Source: Candidatus Dormiibacterota bacterium (GTDB lineage Bacteria > Chloroflexota > Dormibacteria > Dormibacterales > Dormibacteraceae). From it: a stretch of 64,000 nucleotides of DNA. Positions 9,283 through 16,155 of this stretch are shown here, piece after piece; position 1 is the stretch's first letter, and each line of letters begins with the position of its first letter. Where the stretch lies: NCBI GenBank assembly GCA_024280995.1, contig JAMXLM010000040.1, positions 1 to 64,000 on the forward strand. The letters are read 5' to 3'. A model generated the notes under the pieces. That model did no database searches. It was not told the origin of the DNA and worked only from the letters and a program-made list of their open reading frames with translations. The translations under genes were made by a program, and so were the position numbers.

Positions 9283-9336
9283 TTTTCCGGAAAATCGTCG
9301 CGCCGTCGCATCCCCGTTCAGGGGTTTTCCGGAAAA
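9283..9336. promoter_or_regulatory. Duplicated 12-bp palindrome before pgeF (possible operator)
   Basis: The perfect palindrome TTTTCCGGAAAA occurs at 9283-9294 and again at 9325-9336. Each copy is followed by TCGT, so 16 nt are directly repeated. The centres are 42 bp apart, four helical turns, and the second copy ends 2 nt before the pgeF GTG. The arrangement looks like two operator half-complexes on one DNA face; no regulator is identified. Confidence 0.5.
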
Positions 9337-9338
9337 TC

Positions 9339-10055
9339 GTGGAAGTGATGAGGACGACCCCCGCAGTGCTCACCATCCCGGAGCTTTCCGACGAGCCGGG
9401 ATTCGTCCATGGATTCTCGACCCTCGCCGTCGGCTCGGTGGGTCTCAAGCACGCGTCCGACCCTGCGCCCGTCATCGCCGCCCGGAACGCATTCATTCAC
9501 GCGCTTGACCTCGACGGCGCGGAGCTGACCACGATCGGTTCGGTGCACGGCGCCGGCGTCGCACGCGTCGACGAGCCCGGCGGCTCCGTCGACGACGTGG
9601 ACGCTCTCGTCACCGACCGGCGGGGCGTGGCCATCTTCGCGACGTTCGCGGACTGTTACCCGATCGTTCTCTGGGACCCGGAGAAGCGCGTCGCCGGCCT
9701 GGTTCACGCCGGCTGGCGTGGCACCGAGGCGGGCGTCGCTACCGCAGCGGTGAAGTTCATGCGCGACGAGTTTGGCTGCCGGCACATCCGCGCCGGCATC
9801 GGGCCGGGCATCTGCGGCCGCTGCTACGAGGTCGGCGAGGACGTCGCGGGGAAGTTCGACGCGCGCTTCGTCAATCCAGGCTCCGGTGGCAAGTGGCTGC
9901 TCGACCTCCGAGCAGCCAACACCGCGCAGCTCGAGGCCGCCGGTGTCAAGGCCGTGTACGACATCGGCGTATGCACCAAGGAGAGCTACCTCTTCCCATC
10001 GCACCGCCGCCACCCGGACGGGACGAGGTTCGGCGGCATCGTCGCGCTCCGTTGA
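9339..10055 (+). CDS. pgeF: Laccase-domain protein PgeF/YfiH (peptidoglycan editing / purine nucleoside phosphorylase family)
   Basis: Multicopper-oxidase-fold family known to act on purine nucleosides and linked to peptidoglycan editing. 238 residues. The metal site is complete: His70 in SVHGAG, Cys106 in FADCYP and His123 in VHAGWRGT; GPGICGRCYEVG follows. GTG at 9339 is used, with an in-frame ATG at 9348 as an alternative. The palindrome pair lies directly upstream. The stop overlaps the yggS start as TTGA, giving a pgeF-yggS-yggT operon, an arrangement common next to ftsZ. Confidence 0.93.
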   Translation: MEVMRTTPAVLTIPELSDEPGFVHGFSTLAVGSVGLKHASDPAPVIAARNAFIHALDLDGAELTTIGSVHGAGVARVDEPGGSVDDVDALVTDRRGVAIFATFADCYPIVLWDPEKRVAGLVHAGWRGTEAGVATAAVKFMRDEFGCRHIRAGIGPGICGRCYEVGEDVAGKFDARFVNPGSGGKWLLDLRAANTAQLEAAGVKAVYDIGVCTKESYLFPSHRRHPDGTRFGGIVALR

Positions 10056-10699
10056 CGAGCGTCGCCGAAAACCTGAAGGCGGTCCGCGAGCGGATCGCCA
10101 GAACCGGGCGAGATCCTGGCGAGGTCACGATTGTCGCCGTCACGAAGGGGTTCGACGCCGACGTTTGCCGTCGGGCCCTCGACGCCGGCCTCAAGGTCCT
10201 GGGCGAGAACCGCGTCCAGGAAGCGCTCGACAAGATGGCCCAGATCGAGGGCGCGGCCTGGCATCTGATAGGCCACCTCCAGACCAACAAGGCGAAGCTG
10301 GCCGCGGGCAGGTTCGCGCTGATCCAGTCCATCGACTCAGAGCACGTCGCCGAGGCGCTGGCGCGGATCAACGTCGAGCAGAGGGTGCTGGTGGAGGTGA
10401 ACGTCGCCCGCGAGGCGAGGAAGACCGGCGTCGATCCTGGGCGCGCGGGTGAGCTCATCGGCGCGGTGGCGGAGATGCTCGACCTCCAGGGCCTGATGGC
10501 GATGGGACCCGCCGAGGCCGACCCCCGGCCTGCGTTCGACGAGCTCCGGACGATTCGCGACCAGGCTCAGGAACAGCTTGGAAGGTCGCTCCCTATCCTT
10601 TCTATGGGCATGAGCGGCGACTTCGAGATCGCGGTGGCGGCGGGCAGCACGATGGTGCGCCTGGGCCAGGTGCTGTTCGGTCCGAGGGCCGCCCGATGA
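10052..10699 (+). CDS. yggS: PLP homeostasis protein YggS (PLPBP family)
   Basis: Pyridoxal-phosphate-binding protein that maintains vitamin B6 and amino-acid balance; no enzymatic activity is established for the family. 215 residues from the TTG that overlaps the pgeF stop (TTGA). PLP lysine in VTIVAVTKGF, then LGENRVQEAL, WHLIGHLQTNKAK, and the phosphate-binding end LSMGMSGDFEIAVAAGSTMVRLG. The frame stays open upstream inside pgeF, but homology begins only here. Confidence 0.95.
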   Translation: MTSVAENLKAVRERIARTGRDPGEVTIVAVTKGFDADVCRRALDAGLKVLGENRVQEALDKMAQIEGAAWHLIGHLQTNKAKLAAGRFALIQSIDSEHVAEALARINVEQRVLVEVNVAREARKTGVDPGRAGELIGAVAEMLDLQGLMAMGPAEADPRPAFDELRTIRDQAQEQLGRSLPILSMGMSGDFEIAVAAGSTMVRLGQVLFGPRAAR

Positions 10700-10950
10700 C
10701 CGTCTTCATCCAGGGCTTGATATTCCTCATCCAGGTGTACCTGGTGATCATCCTGATCCGGGTCGTTTTCTCGTTCGTCAGCCCGTTCCCGACCAATCCG
10801 GTCTCCAGGCTCGCCTGGCAGCTCACCGAGCCGGTGCTGGCGCCCGTCCGAAGGCTCCTTCCGCCGATGGGAGGTCTCGACCTCTCGCCGATGGTGGTCG
10901 GCATCGCCGCGATCATCATCCTGAGCATCCTGAGCTCTGTACCGCAGTAG
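10696..10950 (+). CDS. yggT: YggT family membrane protein
   Basis: 84 residues with two membrane helices (about 4-28 and 64-80) separated by the family motif NPVSRLAWQLTEPVLAPVRRLLPPMGGLDLSP. The YggT family is linked to osmotic tolerance and cell division, usually in a yggS-sepF-yggT cluster; here sepF is missing. ATGA overlap with yggS. Confidence 0.9.
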   Translation: MTVFIQGLIFLIQVYLVIILIRVVFSFVSPFPTNPVSRLAWQLTEPVLAPVRRLLPPMGGLDLSPMVVGIAAIIILSILSSVPQ

Positions 10951-10964
10951 CCGAACCCGCCCGG

Positions 10965-10970
10965 TAGAAT
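10965..10970 (+). promoter_or_regulatory. -10 box of the ileS T-box leader
   Basis: TAGAAT in the context CCGGTAGAATCG, 15 nt after the yggT stop, giving a predicted transcript start near 10977. The same GGTARAAT form recurs before ssrA, def and pyrG. No convincing -35. Confidence 0.45.
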
Positions 10971-10975
10971 CGACC

Positions 10976-11193
10976 TTCACTCGGCGCTGACGGAGACAGT
11001 TAGGTCCGTTTGAGCGGTCGACAGAGAGCCCTGCGGAGCTGAGAGCCGGGCGGCCGATGACGGAACCGAGATCCCTCCCGAGCCGTAACCCAAAGAGAGT
11101 CCGAGGTGAGTGCCTCGGGAACCTGGGTGGTACCGCGGGTCCGCACGAGGACTCGTCCCAGACGCAGCCGTCAATTTGCGTTCTGGAGTGAGA
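10976..11193 (+). promoter_or_regulatory. T-box leader controlling ileS, translational type
   Basis: Tandem RNA that senses uncharged tRNA-Ile. The T-box consensus is explicit: GGGAACCTGGGTGGTACCGCGGG at about 11118-11140, here quoted in two parts as GGGAACCTGG and GTGGTACCGCGGG. Stem III is the perfect hairpin CCGAGG(N6)CCTCGG at 11101-11118. There is no terminator U-run. Instead CCAGACGCA (11158-11166) can pair with TGCG-T-TCTGG (11177-11186), burying part of the GGAG ribosome site (11185-11188). CTGGG (11123-11127) can pair with CCCAG (11157-11161) and would prevent this. A stem-I-like hairpin ACGGA/TCCGT lies at about 10990-11009. I could not place the isoleucine specifier codon by eye. 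Confidence 0.88.
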
Positions 11194-14058
11194 GTGTTCG
11201 AGAAAGTCGATCAACGAGTCAGCTTCCCGGCCCTGGAGGTCGGGCTGATGCAGCGCTGGAAGGACGAAGGCACGTTCGAGAAGTCCCTCCAGCTGCGGGA
11301 GGGCAAGCCGCGCTTTGTCTTCTATGAAGGCCCGCCCACCGCCAACGGCAAGCCCGCGACCCACCACATCCTCGCCCGCGCGTTCAAGGACCTGTTCGGC
11401 CGCTACAAGACGATGAAGGGCTTCTACGTCGAGCGGAAGGCGGGTTGGGACACGCACGGCCTGCCGGTCGAGATCGAGGTCGAGAAGAAGCTCGGCATCT
11501 CCGGGAAGTTCGAGATCGAGAACGAGATCGGCGTCGAACGGTTCAACGAGCTGTGCCGGCAGAGCGTCTTCGAGTACGTCGACGACTGGCGCACCTTCAG
11601 TGAGCGCATGGCCTTCTGGCAGGACTACGACCACGCGTACTGGACGCTGACCTCCGACTACATCCAGTCGGTCTGGTGGGCCCTGAGCGAGATGTGGAAG
11701 CAGAACCTGATCTACAAGGGCTTCCGCGTGGCGCCGTACTGCTCGCGGTGCGCCACCCCTCTCTCGAGCCACGAGCTGGCGCAGGGTTATCGCGACAACG
11801 TCCCGGATCCGAGCGTCTTCATCAAGTTCCGGCTGAAGAAGGCGCCGGGCGCGCGCAGGGCGCAAGACGAAAACACATCGATCCTCGCCTGGACGACGAC
11901 GCCATGGACACTTCCGGGCAACGTCGCGCTCGCCGTCGACAACGACGTCGACTACATCAAGGTCAAAGAAGGCGACGAGTACCTCATCCTCGCCGAGGCT
12001 CGCCTGGCTGTGCTCAAGGAATCGCCGGAAGTCGTCGAGCGGATGAAGGGCCGCGACCTGGTCGGGCTCGACTACGAGCCGCTGTACCCGTACTCGGTGC
12101 CCGACCACGGCCGCGCGCAGTACGTCGTCCATGCGGACTTCGTGTCCACCGACGAGGGCACCGGCGTCGTGCACACGTCGGCGCTGTACGGCGTCGACGA
12201 CCTTCGACTGTGCCAGGACGAGGGCATCCCGTTCAAGCACACGGTCGGGCTGGACGGCAAATTCCTGCCGTACGTCGAAAAGTTCGCGGGCCTGCACGTC
12301 AAGGAAGCCGACCCGGTGATCATCGACGACCTCAAGACGCGCGGCCTGCTCTACAAGGCCGAGACGATCCTCCACACCTACCCCGAGTGCTGGCGGTGCA
12401 AGACGCCGCTCATCTACTACGCGCTGGACTCGTGGTACATCCGCACGACCGAGCGCAAGGCCGAGTTGATCGCCAACAACAACGCGACCAACTGGGTGCC
12501 GGCGCACATCAAGACGGGCCGCATGGGCGACTGGCTCGAGAACAACGTCGACTGGCAGTTCTCTCGCAGTCGTTACTGGGGCACGCCGCTGCCGATCTGG
12601 GTATGCGAGGCGTGCGACGAGAAGCGAATCGTCAGCTCGGCCGCGGAGATCGGGCTCGAGGAAGACGCCGATCTCCACCGGCCCTACATCGACGCGGTCA
12701 CTCTGCCGTGTGAGAAGTGCGGCGGGGTGATGAAGCGCGTGCCCGAGGTGCTCGACACATGGTTCGACTCAGGCTCCATGCCCTTCGCGCAGCGCGGTTA
12801 TCCGCGGGAGGGCGAGGAGCTGTTCAAAGAGACGTTCCCCGCCGACTTCATCTCCGAGGCGGTCGATCAGACGCGGGGTTGGTTCTACACGCTGCTCGCC
12901 ATCTCGACGCTGCTCTTCAAGCAGAACTCGTACCGGAACGTGATCTGCCTCGGCCACGTGGTCGACCCGAAAGGCAAGAAGGCGTCGAAGTCACGAGGCA
13001 ACGTGCTCGATCCGAACTATCTCTTCGACACATTCGGGTCGGACGCCGTGCGCTGGTTCTACTACACGTCCACGCAGGTCGGTGAGAACTACCGCACCGG
13101 CGACGCGGCGCTCAAGGAGACCTTGCAGCAGTTCTTCATCCCGCTTTGGAACTGCTACTCGTTCTTCGTCACCTACGCGCGCCTCGACAAGTTCGATCCG
13201 GCGCAGCCGGCTGTCCCGCTGGATGAGCGCCACGTGCTCGACCGCTGGTTGATGTCGAAGCTCTACAACCTGGTCTCGAGCGTCAACACCGGGCTGGATG
13301 CGTACGACGCGGTCGAGCCTGCTCGCCGCATCCAGCGTTTCGTCGACGAGCTCTCGAACTGGTACATCCGGCGCTCACGCCGGCGATTCTGGAAGTCGCA
13401 GTCGGACCGCGACAAGCTCGCCGCGTACCAGACGCTGCACGAGACGCTGCGCACGCTGGCAATGCTGATGGCGCCCTTCACGCCGTTCACAGCGGACGCG
13501 ATCTACCGCAACCTCACAGACGACACCTCCGTCCACCTTGCGGACTTCCCCGAGAGCGTGGGGCGCGAAGACTCGCAGCTCGAGCAGGACATGACGAGGG
13601 CGCGCCAGGCGGTGGAGGCCGGCCTCGCCGCGCGCGACGCCGCCCGCCTGAAAGTGCGACAGCCACTCGCCGGCTTCGCGTACACAGGGGACGCGCTGCC
13701 CTCGGAGATCGAGGCGATCGTGCTGGACGAACTCAACGTGAAGGCGCTCACCTTCGGCGCGCCAGAAGCCAGGCTCGACACGGTAATCACCGAGGAGTTG
13801 AAGCTGGAGGGTCTTGCTCGTGAGCTCGTGCGGCTGATCCAGGACCGGCGCAAGAAGACGGGGCTCAACGTCGAAGACCGAATCGACACGCGGTACGAGG
13901 CCGACGGGCTGATCGCCCGCGCCCTGGAGCGGCACGCGGACTACATCAAGAACGAGACGTTGTCGGTTACGCTCGAACCAGGTCGAGAGGACGGATTCGA
14001 CGGCGAGCAGATCATGCTGGAAGGAGAACAGCTCTGGATAGGGCTCAAGCGAAACTGA
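11194..14058 (+). CDS. ileS: Isoleucyl-tRNA synthetase, type 2 (IleRS2), variant HIGH motif
   Basis: Charges tRNA-Ile. 954 residues from GTG 11194, which has TGGAG 5 nt upstream; the frame is open further upstream but that is leader RNA. GPPTANGKPATHHIL, KTMKG and AGWDTHGLPVE match the IleRS2/eukaryotic-like branch (compare Thermus GPPTANGLPHVGHA). The class I signature HxGH is ATHH at residues 55-58: the first His is Ala and the Gly is His. KMSKS is KASKS (596-600). Editing and anticodon domains are present. Related swapped GXHH signatures in IleRS2 have been reported to give very high mupirocin resistance; resistance here is inference. Confidence 0.95.
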   Translation: MFEKVDQRVSFPALEVGLMQRWKDEGTFEKSLQLREGKPRFVFYEGPPTANGKPATHHILARAFKDLFGRYKTMKGFYVERKAGWDTHGLPVEIEVEKKLGISGKFEIENEIGVERFNELCRQSVFEYVDDWRTFSERMAFWQDYDHAYWTLTSDYIQSVWWALSEMWKQNLIYKGFRVAPYCSRCATPLSSHELAQGYRDNVPDPSVFIKFRLKKAPGARRAQDENTSILAWTTTPWTLPGNVALAVDNDVDYIKVKEGDEYLILAEARLAVLKESPEVVERMKGRDLVGLDYEPLYPYSVPDHGRAQYVVHADFVSTDEGTGVVHTSALYGVDDLRLCQDEGIPFKHTVGLDGKFLPYVEKFAGLHVKEADPVIIDDLKTRGLLYKAETILHTYPECWRCKTPLIYYALDSWYIRTTERKAELIANNNATNWVPAHIKTGRMGDWLENNVDWQFSRSRYWGTPLPIWVCEACDEKRIVSSAAEIGLEEDADLHRPYIDAVTLPCEKCGGVMKRVPEVLDTWFDSGSMPFAQRGYPREGEELFKETFPADFISEAVDQTRGWFYTLLAISTLLFKQNSYRNVICLGHVVDPKGKKASKSRGNVLDPNYLFDTFGSDAVRWFYYTSTQVGENYRTGDAALKETLQQFFIPLWNCYSFFVTYARLDKFDPAQPAVPLDERHVLDRWLMSKLYNLVSSVNTGLDAYDAVEPARRIQRFVDELSNWYIRRSRRRFWKSQSDRDKLAAYQTLHETLRTLAMLMAPFTPFTADAIYRNLTDDTSVHLADFPESVGREDSQLEQDMTRARQAVEAGLAARDAARLKVRQPLAGFAYTGDALPSEIEAIVLDELNVKALTFGAPEARLDTVITEELKLEGLARELVRLIQDRRKKTGLNVEDRIDTRYEADGLIARALERHADYIKNETLSVTLEPGREDGFDGEQIMLEGEQLWIGLKRN

Positions 14059-14081
14059 TCAACGTTCCGCGGATCGTTTTC

Positions 14082-14510
14082 GTGGTCGTCGCGGTCCTGG
14101 TCTTCATCGCGGACCGCGTGACCAAGACCCTGGTCGCCGCATCGATCCCGTTCGGCACCGAGATCTCGGTCATCGGCAACCTGGTGAGCATCACCAACGT
14201 GCACAACTCGGGTGCGGCGTTCGGCGTCGCGCCGGCGTTTGCCGGCATCTTCCTGGTCGCCTCGATCGTGGTGTCGATCGGCCTCGCGGTCTACGTTTTC
14301 CGCAGCCAGGGCAGCGAGTGGACCTTCGCGCTGCTCGGACTGATCATGGGCGGCACGGTCGGCAACGGGTACGAGCGGCTCGTCAACGGCACCGTCACCG
14401 ACTTCATCAACTTCCATTTCTGGCCGGTGTTCAACGTCGCCGACTCCGCGGTGTCGACCGGGGTCGTGCTGCTGCTGGCCACGTACCTGCTACGCCGACC
14501 GAACGCCTGA
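14082..14510 (+). CDS. lspA: Prolipoprotein signal peptidase II LspA
   Basis: Membrane aspartyl protease that removes lipoprotein signal peptides. 142 residues from GTG 14082. Motifs: NVHNSGAAFG, GGTVGNGYERL, and the catalytic aspartates in TVTDFINFHFW and VFNVADS. Four membrane helices. The first helix is short from this start; a CTG at 14034, 6 nt after AAGGAGA (14021-14027), would give 158 residues and a full first helix, overlapping ileS. The stop overlaps the rluD start as CTGA. Confidence 0.92.
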   Translation: MVVAVLVFIADRVTKTLVAASIPFGTEISVIGNLVSITNVHNSGAAFGVAPAFAGIFLVASIVVSIGLAVYVFRSQGSEWTFALLGLIMGGTVGNGYERLVNGTVTDFINFHFWPVFNVADSAVSTGVVLLLATYLLRRPNA

Positions 14511-15385
14511 CGGCGACCGGGCCGGCGCTCCGGCTCGACCGCTTCGTCGCCGAACACGCGACCGACTTGAGCCGCGCCGCGGCCGCGCGGCTCATCAAGG
14601 GTCACCTCGTGCTCGTCAATGGAAGACCCGCGACGCCCGCCGACCGGGTGTCGGCCGGAGACGAGATCGTGGTCGAGCTGCCTGAGGCGTTCGTCACGGC
14701 CGCCGAACCGGAGGAGATCGCGCTCGACGTCGTCTACGAGGACGGCGACCTCGCGGTAGTCGACAAGCCGGCCGGCATGGTCGTGCACCCGGCGCCGGGG
14801 CATTACACCGGCACCCTGGTCCACGCGCTCCTGGGACGCGGTGGCCCATGGTCCGGTGCGGGTGGGGAGGCCCGCCCGGGCATCGTCCACCGCCTCGACA
14901 AGGGCACCTCGGGTTTGATCGTCGTCGCACGCACCGACGCCGCCCACCGTGCGCTTTCGGCGCAGCTCGGCGACCGCACGCTCAGCCGCACCTACCTGGC
15001 CGTCGTGCGGGGAATCGTCAAGTCCGATGCGGGGGTGCTGGAGGGTCCGATCGGGCGGCATCCCGAGGAGCGAAAGCGCATGGCGGTGGTGGCCGGCGGG
15101 CGCCACGCCACGACCCGATACCAGGTCGTCGAGCGGAGGCGAAACCATACGCTGTTGCGCTGTGACCTCGACACCGGCCGCACCCACCAGATCCGGGTCC
15201 ACCTGTCGGCGCTCGGACATCCGATCGCTGGCGACGCGGAGTACGGCGGCCGTGAAGACGGCGCCGATCGCCCGATGCTCCATGCGTGGCGGCTGCGGCT
15301 GCGCCATCCGCGGACCGGAGCCGAGATGAGCTTCGAGGCGCCGCCGCCGCGCGACTTCGCCCAGTTCTGGGAGTCGGCGGATTGA
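14507..15385 (+). CDS. rluD: Pseudouridine synthase of the RluD family
   Basis: Isomerises uridine in 23S rRNA. About 292 residues. N-terminal S4 RNA-binding domain (RLDRFVAEHATDLSR, LVNGRPA), then the catalytic core with GIVHRLDKGTSGL carrying the nucleophilic aspartate, and GRTHQIRVH. The frame continues upstream inside lspA without a standard start; the likeliest initiator is CTG 14507, overlapping the lspA stop as CTGA. RluA/C/D subfamily cannot be separated by eye, so the symbol is tentative. Confidence 0.9.
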   Translation: MTATGPALRLDRFVAEHATDLSRAAAARLIKGHLVLVNGRPATPADRVSAGDEIVVELPEAFVTAAEPEEIALDVVYEDGDLAVVDKPAGMVVHPAPGHYTGTLVHALLGRGGPWSGAGGEARPGIVHRLDKGTSGLIVVARTDAAHRALSAQLGDRTLSRTYLAVVRGIVKSDAGVLEGPIGRHPEERKRMAVVAGGRHATTRYQVVERRRNHTLLRCDLDTGRTHQIRVHLSALGHPIAGDAEYGGREDGADRPMLHAWRLRLRHPRTGAEMSFEAPPPRDFAQFWESAD

Positions 15386-15951
15386 GGCGAGGGCTGCTCA
15401 TCGTCATCTCAGGGCCTTCCGGCGTGGGCAAAGACACGGTCATCCGGCGCCTGCTGGAGATGGATCCGAACCTGAGGTACTCCGTCTCGGGCACGACGCG
15501 AAAGCCGAGGCCCGGCGAGAAGCCCGACGAGAACTACACCTTCCTGACGCCGGCGGAGTTCGAAGCCCTCGCGGCGAAAGGCGCGTTCCTCGAGCACGCC
15601 TCCTACAACGGCAACCAGTACGGCACCTTCCGGGACCGAGTCGAGCGCACGCGCGACGCCGGCCGCGACATGGTCCTGAAGATCGACGTCCAGGGCGCGG
15701 AGCAGGTGCGCAAGCTGATGCCCGACGCGATCCTGATCTTCGTCGTTGCGCCGTCCGAGGAAGAGCTTGAGCACCGGCAGGAGAAGCGCGGCACCGAGTC
15801 GGCGGACGAGCTTGCGGCGCGGCGCAGCATCGCGCTGCGCGAGATGACTCACGTCGGGCACTACGACCACGTGGTCACCAACGACGACGTCGAGCGGGCA
15901 GCGGGCGAGATCCTCGAGCTGATCCGGAAAGCGCGCGCGTCGCAAACTTAG
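15382..15951 (+). CDS. gmk: Guanylate kinase
   Basis: Phosphorylates GMP to GDP. 189 residues from TTG 15382, which overlaps the rluD stop as TTGA. P-loop GPSGVGKDT near the N-terminus, GMP-binding SVSGTTRKPRPGE, then YGTFRDRVE, and the lid region with EEELEHRQEKRGTES. The usual rpoZ (RNA polymerase omega) is absent between gmk and coaBC; a structured leader occupies that gap. Confidence 0.96.
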   Translation: MRRGLLIVISGPSGVGKDTVIRRLLEMDPNLRYSVSGTTRKPRPGEKPDENYTFLTPAEFEALAAKGAFLEHASYNGNQYGTFRDRVERTRDAGRDMVLKIDVQGAEQVRKLMPDAILIFVVAPSEEELEHRQEKRGTESADELAARRSIALREMTHVGHYDHVVTNDDVERAAGEILELIRKARASQT

Positions 15952-15984
15952 GCGCGTGTGTGTCGAGCCTCCCCGACGTCCGAC

Positions 15985-16155
15985 GCAGGTTCGCGGATCC
16001 GACGGCCGGAGCCAAGGAAAGGGTGGCGCGACGAGGAGCGCATTCGACATGCACGACGAGGAAGCGACGGGCCCCTTGACGCAGGCTTCAGCGCCACAGG
16101 CGCCCGGCCGACGGGACGCGAAGATGCAAGGACGCTCGGGGGGCGCGACACACTA
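15985..16155 (+). ncRNA. Candidate structured leader RNA, copy A (upstream of coaBC)
   Basis: This 171-nt segment ending at the coaBC ATG is repeated in reverse orientation at 45569-45771. Identical blocks: 16001-16030 (30/30 nt), 16068-16095 (28/28), 16099-16110 (12/12), with 16117-16127 (10/11) and the stretch into the start codon also similar. Predicted pairs: P1 16003-16009 with 16104-16110 (7 bp), P2 16023-16029 with 16091-16097 (7 bp), hairpin 16040-16043 with 16049-16052, and CAAGG 16013-16017 with CCTTG 16074-16078, which crosses P2 as a pseudoknot. No terminator; control of translation is the simplest reading. I know no named RNA class that fits. Confidence 0.6.

Noticed and set aside
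7976..9496. A 506-codon minus-strand open frame
   Set aside because: Antisense to ftsZ, nrdR and pgeF; codon pattern is the mirror of the real genes.
10567..12678. A 703-codon minus-strand open frame
   Set aside because: Antisense to yggT, the T-box leader and ileS; low-complexity composition and no recognisable motif.
16001..16110. Resemblance of the leader to the SAH riboswitch (GACGAGGAGCGC and CAGGCT)
   Set aside because: Copy B lacks the first match (GGCAAGGAGCGC), the spacing is wrong and the required closing stem is missing, so it is treated as a chance similarity.
15952..16155. rpoZ expected between gmk and coaBC
   Set aside because: No frame there encodes an omega-like protein; short frames in this gap coincide with the conserved leader RNA and differ between its copies.
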